From: a virus
Strand: one strand, 5' to 3'
Virus record (IMG/VR): IMGVR_UViG_3300029787_000230
Location: 1 to 29,312 of that record
DNA: 29,312 nucleotides
The notes below the pieces were generated by a model that had not been told where the DNA came from, did not search any database, and saw nothing but the letters and a program-made list of their open reading frames with translations. Below, in pieces: positions 6,280-11,666 of this stretch (the first letter of the stretch is position 1; each line of letters starts with the position of its first letter). The position numbers were made by a program, and so were the translations under genes.

Positions 6280-6611
6280 TAGAATAGTTCCTTCTGTTGT
6301 GGCTCATCGCCTAGTTTATATTTTAAGCTGGACAGAAACTCCTCATCGGTTATTGGTGTGTCGCAATGAGTTGTGCCGCCGTAATGTTCTGAACGTCGTG
6401 ACATCATATACGAACGATACCCAGTTTCTGTCAGCGGACTCTTTACTTTATTACCATTTACATCGGTTACATTGAGTTCGAAGTGGTCTACTACATAGGG
6501 CATTCCTGACTCGGAGTACCCTAAGTAGTCACGACAAACTCGTACATCGTGTGTCAACGAGTGCCACACAAATGTTCCTACATTTTCATAAGACTTGTGC
6601 ATACTTTGCAT
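6279..6611 (-). CDS. Hypothetical protein
   Basis: A 110-residue protein whose middle (YVVDHFELNVTDVNGNKVKS) looks like a beta hairpin. It contains a polar TGYRSYMMSRRSEHYGG stretch and ends EPQQKELF. Either of two close ATGs (6611 or 6602) could serve as start; AAGGA is nearer the first. It overlaps the winged-helix gene upstream by 26 bases. I cannot assign a function. Confidence 0.6.
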   Translation of the reverse strand: MQSMHKSYENVGTFVWHSLTHDVRVCRDYLGYSESGMPYVVDHFELNVTDVNGNKVKSPLTETGYRSYMMSRRSEHYGGTTHCDTPITDEEFLSSLKYKLGDEPQQKELF

Positions 6612-6948
6612 AATCCTTTTGCCAGAATGGTTTCATCTTTGGAGCTGATGGTTGACCAGCTAGTTCGGCATTGTCTTGTAGCTGTAGCTCTGATTCATAC
6701 TGCTTACGAAACATATACTTTGCAAAGTGAACTTTGTTTTTTGTTTTGTAATGAGTATATCCTGTTTGTCTTATTGCTATGATGTCTGCTCCGTTTACAT
6801 TTAGATCATGTATTCTTGATGCGAGTCTCCGACAACCGAAATCCATAGCATCTTTATCTGTGATTGATCCATGTAATCGTATATATGCTAGAACTAATCC
6901 GCATTGAGTATCAGCTCTTGGTTCAATAAAGTATTGTTGATTGCTCAT
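6586..6948 (-). CDS. Winged helix-turn-helix protein
   Basis: A 120-residue protein whose N-terminal 60 residues fit a phage winged-HTH domain: TQCGLVLAYIRLHGSITDKDAMDFGCRRLASRIHDLNVNGADI, where SITDKDAM and RRLASRIHDL form the HTH and IIAIRQ..YTHYKTK the wing. The remaining half is polar and probably flexible. Proteins of this type are common, poorly studied regulators in phage early regions. GGAG precedes the ATG and the stop of the previous gene overlaps it (TAATG). Confidence 0.65.
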   Translation of the reverse strand: MSNQQYFIEPRADTQCGLVLAYIRLHGSITDKDAMDFGCRRLASRIHDLNVNGADIIAIRQTGYTHYKTKNKVHFAKYMFRKQYESELQLQDNAELAGQPSAPKMKPFWQKDYAKYAQVL

Positions 6949-7310
6949 TACATTATCTCCGTTGTGAATTCTAAATCTTTTACTGGTGAGTCAGGTCCAC
7001 TTTCAATATGAATATCAAGAGTACGACATAGCTCCGGTGCATACACACGTTCCAAAGATTTGATTACGTTTTCTTTTTTGTCGTAGAATTTTATTGTGTA
7101 ATCATCAGCCCAAGTTAGATCAACATCGACTCGACCTTGATGCTTGAAGCCATTGGTCTGCATCTTGATACCAGCTCTACGTTCTTTAGTTTCTGGTAAC
7201 GCAAAGCAATTGTGACCAACAATAACTCCCCAACAGTTCATTGCATTGGGATCTGCATACTGAATTTGCTTCAGTATTTCTTTTGCATAGGTAAATGTTT
7301 CGTCGTTCAT
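6948..7310 (-). CDS. Hypothetical protein, first gene after promoter
   Basis: A 120-residue protein starting MNDETFTYAKEIL. The ATG at 7310 is chosen because GGAG sits 8 bases before it; an earlier ATG at 7322 lies at or before the predicted transcript start. The middle is strand-rich (GRVDVDLTWADDYTIKFYDKK), suggesting a small beta-rich domain. Being first behind a strong promoter, it may be among the most expressed early products. No family recognised. Confidence 0.65.
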   Translation of the reverse strand: MNDETFTYAKEILKQIQYADPNAMNCWGVIVGHNCFALPETKERRAGIKMQTNGFKHQGRVDVDLTWADDYTIKFYDKKENVIKSLERVYAPELCRTLDIHIESGPDSPVKDLEFTTEIM

Positions 7311-7327
7311 AGCTTTCTCCATTTATG

Positions 7328-7356
7328 ATTATAATTAAATTAAGTAATAAAATCAA
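7328..7356 (-). promoter_or_regulatory. Sigma70-type promoter, leftward
   Basis: On the minus strand a TTGATT -35 box (7351-7356) is followed after exactly 17 bases by a perfect TATAAT -10 box (7328-7333). The predicted start is close to 7321, leaving a leader of only about 11 bases before the start at 7310. It would be read by host RNA polymerase and serve the operon from 7310 leftward. Confidence 0.65.
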
Positions 7357-7369
7357 CTAGTTAAAATGT

Positions 7370-7402
7370 CGTGTCCTATTTAATCGTATTTATTAGGACA
7401 CG
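7370..7402. promoter_or_regulatory. Inverted repeat CGTGTCCTA/TAGGACACG
   Basis: A perfect 9-base inverted repeat, arms 7370-7378 and 7394-7402, separated by 15 AT-rich bases. It lies just upstream of the promoter at 7328-7356, where an activator or repressor dimer could bind. The half-site TAGGACAC recurs at 10911 before a plus-strand gene, arguing for a shared regulatory element. An alternative is two divergent phage-type promoters. Confidence 0.5.
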
Positions 7403-7409
7403 GTACAAC

Positions 7410-7652
7410 TTATGCGGCGATTAATCCTGTCTTCTCCAAGTAATATAATAAACCCATCGCCATTGCATCTGCAAATCTTGTATACAATCTACTGCTACCA
7501 TCTTCTGTATCTATTACTTCATACATGGTATGTGATTTCCATATCTGAATGTCACCATCTTTCTTTAATCTAAAATATTCTACTGATTCACAGTTGCCAT
7601 CATACATACGATCCACTGCCCAGTATAATTTTATGTCGTTTGATTTTAACAT
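7410..7652 (-). CDS. Small hypothetical protein
   Basis: An 80-residue protein from the ATG at 7652 (MLKSNDIKLYWAVDRM), chosen because AAGGAG precedes it; the frame stays open into the structured RNA region upstream but that part looks non-coding. The first half reads as a beta meander (YFRLKKDGDIQIW...MYEVID) and the second as a helix (RFADAMAMGLLYYLEKTG). Function unknown. It is isolated between the RNA region and the inverted repeat. Confidence 0.6.
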   Translation of the reverse strand: MLKSNDIKLYWAVDRMYDGNCESVEYFRLKKDGDIQIWKSHTMYEVIDTEDGSSRLYTRFADAMAMGLLYYLEKTGLIAA

Positions 7653-7680
7653 AGTCTTCTCCTTTTTAATTATGTCAGTC

Positions 7681-7994
7681 CGAAGAACACAGGCCTTTCC
7701 AAGCGTCAAGGTCGGCGAAGCCGCCGAAGGGAAACCTTTACGCGAGATGGAAAGAGCTGTGTTATCGGAAACTTTTTTCATTGCATGTTGCATTGTTTCA
7801 TTTGGTCAGAAGTCGTGAAGCAATCTCGCGCCAACACCTAGTCAACCAAATGGGTCACCGAAGGTGATTAGTTAGCGCGATAGCATATATTTCGCGTAGC
7901 GTATATGACACGCTGTTGGTTTGGCAGTTTGGGGTTTGGCATTGGGAAACCTACAGCGTACAACTCCCAGCCGACGAAGGAGGCTGGGAGTTGT
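7681..7994 (+). ncRNA. Structured non-coding RNA candidate, about 0.3 kb
   Basis: This gap between minus-strand genes is filled with complementary segments. A long hairpin stacks AACACAG/CTGTGTT (7686/7757), CTTTCC/GGAAAG (7695/7749), GCGT/ACGC (7703/7740), AAGGT/ACCTT (7708/7734) and CGGC-GAA-GCCG (7713-7723). Next come TCGCGC/GCGCGA (7826/7875) crossing CATTTGGT/ACCAAATG (7799/7845), which is a possible pseudoknot; a GGTCACC-GAA-GGTGATT hairpin with two G-U pairs; CATATA/TATATG; ACGCTGT/ACAGCGT; and a 13-bp perfect stem at 7960-7994. The G-U pairs work only in the plus-strand RNA. No promoter or clear terminator is seen, so exact ends are uncertain. Frames crossing it lack ribosome sites. 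Confidence 0.6.
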
Positions 7995-8001
7995 GACAAT
8001 C

Positions 8002-8121
8002 TTAGATTGCAAACAATAAGATTGTGAGAAGTATTAGACCACCGAAGATCAAGAGTGCTGATAAGGTGTCTAGTAGTTTCCAGAGTATGGATTTATTGCG
8101 ACGATCATATCGTGTGTACAT
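8002..8121 (-). CDS. Tiny single-span membrane protein
   Basis: A 39-residue ORF starting MYTRYDRRNKS with a strong AGGAGG 6 bases before the ATG and a TAATG overlap with the preceding gene's stop. A basic N-terminus is followed by one membrane helix (about residues 20-38, LSALLIFGGLILLTILLFAI) that ends the protein. The basic N-terminus predicts N-in topology. Coupling, ribosome site and clean topology make it credible despite its size. A role in modifying the host membrane early in infection is possible but unproven. Confidence 0.65.
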   Translation of the reverse strand: MYTRYDRRNKSILWKLLDTLSALLIFGGLILLTILLFAI

Positions 8122-8465
8122 TAGCTACCTCCTTTTTTTCTTGAATGAATCATGTTTAGTAAGAATTGTTCGAAGTGTTCGACGACTGAGCCTAGCGCAT
8201 ATCCGATGTTCAATGCTTCATACATGTCTGTACCTGTTTCTTGTTGGTCTTTTATGTAAGCTTGAAATTTGTCCTGATGTGCGCGATGAGCTGTGAGTTT
8301 TAACATGTAACGCAATGACTCTTCGAATCTTGGAATCATGTATGCGATGTCTTCACTGGTTGCATGTCCTTTGCGTCCGATCTGTTGATCCATTGATTTG
8401 AGTGCAAACATACAATCTTGTAAGTTCTCAATAGCTTCGTCGTAATTCTTATCTGATATATACAT
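8121..8465 (-). CDS. Hypothetical helical protein
   Basis: A 114-residue, almost entirely helical soluble protein starting MYISDKNYDEAIENLQDCM. It has histidine-rich (KLTAHRAHQDKF) and acidic stretches and a basic C-terminus (HSRKKGGS). It is coupled to the tiny membrane protein downstream by TAATG and lies about 60 bases behind the 245-residue early gene. No family recognised; it could be a helical-bundle partner of one of its neighbours. Confidence 0.65.
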   Translation of the reverse strand: MYISDKNYDEAIENLQDCMFALKSMDQQIGRKGHATSEDIAYMIPRFEESLRYMLKLTAHRAHQDKFQAYIKDQQETGTDMYEALNIGYALGSVVEHFEQFLLNMIHSRKKGGS

Positions 8466-8523
8466 TGTAATCTCCTTTGTGTGAGAGCCACTCTTTTTAT
8501 CGAGTGACTCTCGTTGATGTAAC

Positions 8524-9261
8524 CTACAGTTCTAGTTCTGTAGAAGCTTGAGCTTTGAGACCAAGAGTCTTTTTGATCTGATTAGCCTTTGCTGTTTGAT
8601 CTTCCTTTACCTTAGTGGCAAAGTGTTGCTCAACCTTTTTGATAGTCTCAGGCTTGATGTAGATGTCACCATCGTTTAGTTTCATGAACCATGATTCCAT
8701 CCAAGCTTGAAACATCTTCATTTTTACAACTGTCTCTGAGTTGTAGTTGATTCGATCCTGTCTGTGATTAGCTTGAACGTCATCGAGTTTATCATCAGCC
8801 AATGAAGTGTTCAGGTTGTCCTGATCTTTCATGATCATCTGCTCAAGTCCAGTGATGGAGTTATAATTATCCATGCCAGTTGAGTTCCATAGATACTTTG
8901 GAAGTAATCTTTTGAAACCATATTGACCGATAGGAACCATCTCGTCAGATTCAACGTACTCGTCATCGCCGACACGCTTTTTATGAACATGAACTTTGTT
9001 ACCAGCTGGATCTGCATCGACGTCAAACTGAAGGTCATGTGGATTGTACCATTGACCCTCTCCTTCAAAGAACCACTCGATGTGTGCAAGCGACTTGCCG
9101 ATGTCCATGTCTGCGAACTGCTGATCCAGATCTTTACTCTTGGACTTATGCATCTTGTCCAATGATGGAGCGATGAACTTGGTACGAAAACTAGACAATT
9201 GAGTAGTACCAAATCTCAAGAGCTTTTCACATTCAGTTACAATCTTTGTTATATTAGACAT
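8524..9261 (-). CDS. Early protein of unknown function
   Basis: A 245-residue soluble protein starting MSNITKIVTECEKLLRFG with GGAG before the ATG. It has mixed alpha/beta composition; the middle is rich in aspartate and tryptophan (EWFFEGEGQWYNPHDLQFDVDADPAGNKVHVHKK). The C-terminal third is lysine-rich and helical (KVEQHFATKVKEDQTAKANQIKKT). No nucleotide-binding, nuclease or HTH motif is evident. It is the first gene of the leftward early block, next to the large RNA, so it may be the earliest expressed product and a candidate host-takeover protein. Confidence 0.7.
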   Translation of the reverse strand: MSNITKIVTECEKLLRFGTTQLSSFRTKFIAPSLDKMHKSKSKDLDQQFADMDIGKSLAHIEWFFEGEGQWYNPHDLQFDVDADPAGNKVHVHKKRVGDDEYVESDEMVPIGQYGFKRLLPKYLWNSTGMDNYNSITGLEQMIMKDQDNLNTSLADDKLDDVQANHRQDRINYNSETVVKMKMFQAWMESWFMKLNDGDIYIKPETIKKVEQHFATKVKEDQTAKANQIKKTLGLKAQASTELEL

Positions 9262-9294
9262 TACTGTCTCCTTTTAAGTTAAGTTAAAATTTAA

Positions 9295-9324
9295 TTAATA
9301 CGTACACTATTTAATCAAAAACAA
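9295..9324 (-). promoter_or_regulatory. Weak leftward promoter candidate
   Basis: On the minus strand TTGTTT (9319-9324) and TATTAA (9295-9300) are separated by 18 bases in a very AT-rich stretch ahead of the gene starting at 9261. The GATTAAATAG string within it also occurs upstream of the stronger promoter near 7376-7386. Boxes are only partial matches, so this is tentative. Confidence 0.35.
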
Positions 9325-9733
9325 TGTCCAATCCAGAACGTGAACCGATGGATGGATACAGGATTCCGACAAGGGAAACACGATGAGACGACCTGCCTGT
9401 CGAAGAGATGTTTCCAAGATATCCTAGGTCGGTCGGTATGGAGGGGATATCTTCTGTGTCGGAACGGCGAGCGAAGCGTCTTGCGCCGCTGAGAGAAAAT
9501 CTCCCAGAGCTCTCAGCTATAGCAACAGATACATTTTCTCCAGTCCTTTATCTATCCACCCCTCTTGGGGTCTTGATCGGTTTACGTTATGGGGAAGCGC
9601 ATAGCGTAGAGCGATTGCGCTGGGCAATTGGATGGTCTTTTTTTTTATTGATGCCACGCTGAGTCGTTAGGTGAGTAAAGGCTGGTTCTTCACAGTCTTT
9701 ACTTGCCGACCTCTTTTGAGCCTCCTCCTGATC

Positions 9734-9788
9734 TGCGTCTATCAGCAGATCGAAAGCTGTAGAGATTTTGTGCATGCGTCTATCGGCA
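9734..9788 (+). repeat. Twin hairpins with matching loops
   Basis: TGCGTCTATCAGCA (9734-9747) and TGCGTCTATCGGCA (9775-9788) differ at one position. Each is the loop plus closing pairs of a hairpin: stem 9730-9736/9745-9751 and stem 9766-9777/9786-9797. The outer parts of the stems are unrelated in sequence, so the loop and closing pairs appear to be the selected element. Confidence 0.6.
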
Positions 9789-10117
9789 TGTGCAAAAACC
9801 TACAGATTGCATGCGACCACAGAAGTCTTTGCTGGAGGAGGTGAATTAGAGGGAACGGTGGATGTCCAGAACAATAACGGACAGAGCAATGTGGATGTTA
9901 GGCATGTCGTCTTCATCATGCCTTGCACCACATACAGCGGTAGGATGTCTGAATGATCAAACTTTTCAGTCTGAAGTTTGTCGACTGCCGTTCGAGTACG
10001 GTATCGCATTATCAATGCAATTGATTCGTGGTGTGCTGACGAGACAGCACGTCCGATACAACGCGGCAGAGAGTGAGCCTCACAGCGTATTTTACTGGCT
10101 CTTGCCAGCTTGAACAC

Positions 10118-10153
10118 GAGTGTTTAAAATAGGATGGGATGTCACTCTTTTTT
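10118..10153 (+). terminator. Candidate terminator of the large RNA
   Basis: GAGTG (10118-10122) pairs with CACTC (10143-10147), directly followed by six T residues (10148-10153). The stem is short and the loop is 20 nt, so strength is doubtful. The position, just after the last helix of the large RNA and before the small terminase, fits a 3' end. Confidence 0.35.
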
Positions 10154-10211
10154 GTAGAATGTGAAAATAAGAGGTTGACAGACAGACAGAAAATACGGCA
10201 CAGTTGACGGC

Positions 10212-10580
10212 ATGACACTTGTAAAGATAACCGAGAAACAGAAGAAGCTGGTTGATACGTTAGTAGCAAAAGGCTGTAGCATTAAACAGGCAAGTGATGA
10301 AGCTGGGTACGCAAAGGGTGAATCAGGTAGGGTTACTGCTAGCAAGGCGTTGAAGATACCACATGTGCAACAGTACATGATGCAAGCAATAGCAGAGAGT
10401 ATGGGTATTAACGCTACGAAAGCACTGAACAAGATTGTACAGCTATCAAGTAATGCCAAGTCTGAATACGTAAGCCTTGAAGCTAGTAAGGATATACTTG
10501 ATAGAGCTGGCTTTAAAGCACCAGATAAAGTAATGCATAGTCATGTTGGTAATGTAAATGTAAAGATTGATTTGTCTTGA
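10212..10580 (+). CDS. terS: Terminase small subunit
   Basis: A 122-residue protein. The N-terminal pattern (ITEKQKKLVDTLVAKGCSIKQASDEAGYAKGESGRVTASKALKIPHVQQYM) is that of small terminases. The helix-turn-helix-like SIKQASDEAGYA and the following A-x-x-L-x-x-P-x-V motif mark the DNA-recognition domain. The C-terminal part is the likely oligomerisation and large-subunit contact region. It recognises phage DNA and loads the packaging motor encoded at 12092. No good ribosome site is seen. A TTGACA box lies at 10175-10180 without a convincing -10. It is separated from the large subunit by about 1.5 kb of small genes. Confidence 0.75.
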   Translation: MTLVKITEKQKKLVDTLVAKGCSIKQASDEAGYAKGESGRVTASKALKIPHVQQYMMQAIAESMGINATKALNKIVQLSSNAKSEYVSLEASKDILDRAGFKAPDKVMHSHVGNVNVKIDLS

Positions 10581-10612
10581 TGCTTCTCTGTATACCATAC
10601 GAGCTAGTGAAA

Positions 10613-10648
10613 GTATTTGCTTGTGACGCTTGCGGAGCGCGCAAATAC
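10613..10648 (+). other. Stable hairpin in 0.37-kb gap
   Basis: GTATTTGC (10613-10620) pairs perfectly with GCAAATAC (10641-10648); inside, CGCT (10627-10630) pairs with AGCG (10636-10639) around a 5-nt loop. A second hairpin, ATATTG/CAATAT (10657-10662/10674-10679), follows. The rest of 10581-10952 shows a possible 37-residue ORF, a TGTGATCACA palindrome (10834-10843) and the TAGGACAC element. Possibly a small RNA or a terS 3' structure; no T-run follows. Confidence 0.45.
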
Positions 10649-10716
10649 ACAGATATATATTGTCGTTGGCTTGCAATATCCTACTAACGCAGTGGGGGGT
10701 AAAAATTGGCAAGGCA

Positions 10717-10830
10717 ATGACACGTAATGGTCTAGCTCTCACATTTATATTGAAAAAAGCTCGTTACTGTTTTATAGGTAGAAGATCAAGCTTGAGAGGA
10801 GAGAGTTTGTATGCTGAATACTTGGCATGA
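10717..10830 (+). CDS. Possible 37-residue basic peptide
   Basis: An ATG preceded by AAGG opens a frame MTRNGLALTFILKKARYCFI ending SLYAEYLA. It has arginine/lysine pairs and aromatic residues, and a moderately hydrophobic N-terminal part. It lies in an otherwise empty gap. No family is recognised, and the length and spacing are close to chance; kept because composition is not random and the ribosome site is acceptable. Confidence 0.25.
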   Translation: MTRNGLALTFILKKARYCFIGRRSSLRGESLYAEYLA

Positions 10831-10900
10831 CATTGTGATCACAGTTCATCAAAAGGCAGTCTGAGAAATCTTTAGAACATTGCAACTATAGCATAGGCTC

Positions 10901-10918
10901 AGTTTATATTTAGGACAC
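10901..10918 (+). promoter_or_regulatory. TAGGACAC element ahead of late genes
   Basis: AGTTTATATT followed by TAGGACAC (10911-10918), 35 bases before the ATG at 10953. It matches the half-sites of the inverted repeat at 7370-7402, including AT-rich bases on the 5' side. It could be a phage promoter core or a regulator site. A TTGCAA box lies upstream at non-ideal spacing. Confidence 0.4.
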
Positions 10919-10952
10919 TCTCTCTTCACCTAAAAGGATAGGAGCATAAAAT

Positions 10953-11285
10953 ATGAGAGTTGGAGTTATGGTAGCTGGTCTACTTAAAAAGTTATTGCAA
11001 ACAAAACAGAACGTAGATAGTCTTTCTGAAGAGGAGATAGTCGATGGCAAAGACACCACTGTGGCAACGCAAGGGAGGAAAGAATCCAAAGGGAGGGCTA
11101 AACGCGGCGGGTCGAAGGTCAGCAAAAGCCCAGGGAATGAATCTCAAAGCACCAGTAAAGTCAGGGGACAATCCTCGAAGAGCAAGCTTCCTTCAAAGAA
11201 TGGGAAACATGAAAGGGCCGGAAAAGGATTCAAAGGGAAACCCAACGCGTCTTCTTCTAAGTCTAAAGGCATGGGGAGCAAGTAG
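10953..11285 (+). CDS. ORF overlapping the DUF6321-like gene
   Basis: A 110-residue frame starting MRVGVMVAGLLKKLLQTKQ with a good GGAG site. About the first 36 residues (to EEEIVDGKDTT) look like real protein: a hydrophobic/basic helix followed by an acidic one. From 11044 on it shares 240 bases with the DUF6321-like gene in another frame, and its residues become a Ser/Lys/Gly low-complexity string that may be a by-product of that gene. Either a genuine overlapping gene or a short leader peptide gene with a run-on tail. Confidence 0.4.
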   Translation: MRVGVMVAGLLKKLLQTKQNVDSLSEEEIVDGKDTTVATQGRKESKGRAKRGGSKVSKSPGNESQSTSKVRGQSSKSKLPSKNGKHERAGKGFKGKPNASSSKSKGMGSK

Positions 11286-11361
11286 TAAAGCTGATGCTCG
11301 AGCAAAAGGCAGAGCTATAAGTAAACGAAACGAAGCTAAGAAAAAGAAAGGTACAGCATGA
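11044..11361 (+). CDS. DUF6321-like basic protein
   Basis: A 105-residue, very basic protein starting MAKTPLWQRKGGKNPKGGLN, followed by GRRSAKAQGMNLKAPVKSGDNPRRASFLQRMGNMKGPEKDSKGNPTR in overlapping conserved blocks. I recognise this as a family common in marine phages (DUF6321 from memory), with no known function. AGGAG lies 7 bases before the ATG. The Lys/Arg-rich, Gly-rich composition suggests nucleic-acid binding, perhaps in packaging or in the virion, given its place between the two terminase subunits. Its stop overlaps the next start (ATGA). Confidence 0.8.
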   Translation: MAKTPLWQRKGGKNPKGGLNAAGRRSAKAQGMNLKAPVKSGDNPRRASFLQRMGNMKGPEKDSKGNPTRLLLSLKAWGASSKADARAKGRAISKRNEAKKKKGTA

Positions 11362-11495
11362 AACATACAATGGGATCTATTCGCGGAAAGAAGAATGGTA
11401 ATGGTTTATCTGCCAAGCAAAAGACTTTACCAAAAGATCTTCAAGATAAAATTATGAAGTCAAAAAAGAAAAAGAAACCTTTATATAAGGCGTAG
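11358..11495 (+). CDS. Small lysine-rich protein
   Basis: A 45-residue ORF starting MKHTMGSIRGKKNGNGLSAK and ending MKSKKKKKPLYKA. It starts inside the preceding stop (ATGA) and is followed within 3 bases by the next start. It is strongly cationic with no predicted membrane segment. The coupling and the run of similar basic genes support it. Function unknown; nucleic-acid binding is the obvious guess. Confidence 0.6.
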   Translation: MKHTMGSIRGKKNGNGLSAKQKTLPKDLQDKIMKSKKKKKPLYKA

Positions 11496-11498
11496 GTT

Positions 11499-11666
11499 AT
11501 GGCAGTAAACGCGGCTGGTAACTATACCAAACCAAAGATGCGTAAGGCATTATTTAATTCTATAAAAGGTAGAGCTGTTCAAGGTACAGCCGCTGGCAAA
11601 TGGTCAGCAAGAAAAGCACAACTCCTGGCTAAACTTTATAAGAAACGCGGTGGTGGTTATACCTAA
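11499..11666 (+). CDS. Small basic protein, 'GQWSARKAQL' family
   Basis: A 55-residue ORF starting MAVNAAGNYTKPKMRKALF with a C-terminal AAGKWSARKAQLLAKLYKKR block ending GGGYT. I recognise this pattern from many marine phage genomes (I believe DUF5872), always as a small basic protein of unknown function near terminase or structural genes. It overlaps the next gene by TAATG. Charge suggests DNA or RNA contact. Confidence 0.7.
   Translation: MAVNAAGNYTKPKMRKALFNSIKGRAVQGTAAGKWSARKAQLLAKLYKKRGGGYT

Larger units (their letters stand above)
9361..10153 (+). ncRNA. Large ornate non-coding RNA candidate, about 0.8 kb
   Basis: No credible gene lies here, yet nearly every segment has a close complement. 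TTCCGACA/TGTCGGAA (9364/9457) encloses GGAAACA/TGTTTCC (9374/9409) and AAGATATCC/GGATATCTT (9416/9445). Then follow CGGCG/CGCCG (9465/9484), GCTGAGAG/CTCTCAGC (9488/9510), ACCCC/GGGGT (9558/9567), ACGTTATG/CATAGCGT (9584/9600) and an 11-bp helix 9670/9697. CCTCCTCC/GGAGGAGG (9721/9834) encloses three more helices. Next are ATGTGG/CCACAT with AGGCATG/CATGCCT (9889-9933), CAAACTT/AAGTTTG (9958/9974) and CTGCCG/CGGCAG (9985/10064), the last enclosing GTATCG/CGATAC and two hairpins. CTGGC/GCCAG (10095) ends the series. Six G-U pairs fit only the plus strand. Sampled lines are 47-50% GC against about 38% in a sampled line of the structural genes. Confidence 0.7.

Noticed and set aside
9985-10003. 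tRNA suggested by a GTTCGA T-loop-like string
   Set aside because: No acceptor, D or anticodon arm can be built around it; better explained as a T-loop-like module in the large RNA.
7681-10153. Retron-type msr/msd or other RNA-plus-reverse-transcriptase defence system
   Set aside because: No reverse transcriptase or effector gene lies in the window, and neither RNA shows the retron inverted-repeat layout with a branching guanosine.
10175-10180. TTGACA as a -35 box for the small terminase
   Set aside because: No acceptable -10 box at 16-18 bases downstream.
10177-10189. GACAGACAGACAG short tandem repeat before the small terminase
   Set aside because: Only three units; too short to infer an origin or att site.
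9408-10269. Several open frames of 60-105 codons on both strands in the RNA region
   Set aside because: No ribosome sites, mutually overlapping on both strands, erratic residue composition; they follow from the higher GC of a structured region rather than coding.
10834-10843. TGTGATCACA palindrome as a CRP site
   Set aside because: It lacks the 6-base spacer of a CRP operator; kept only as a plain palindrome.
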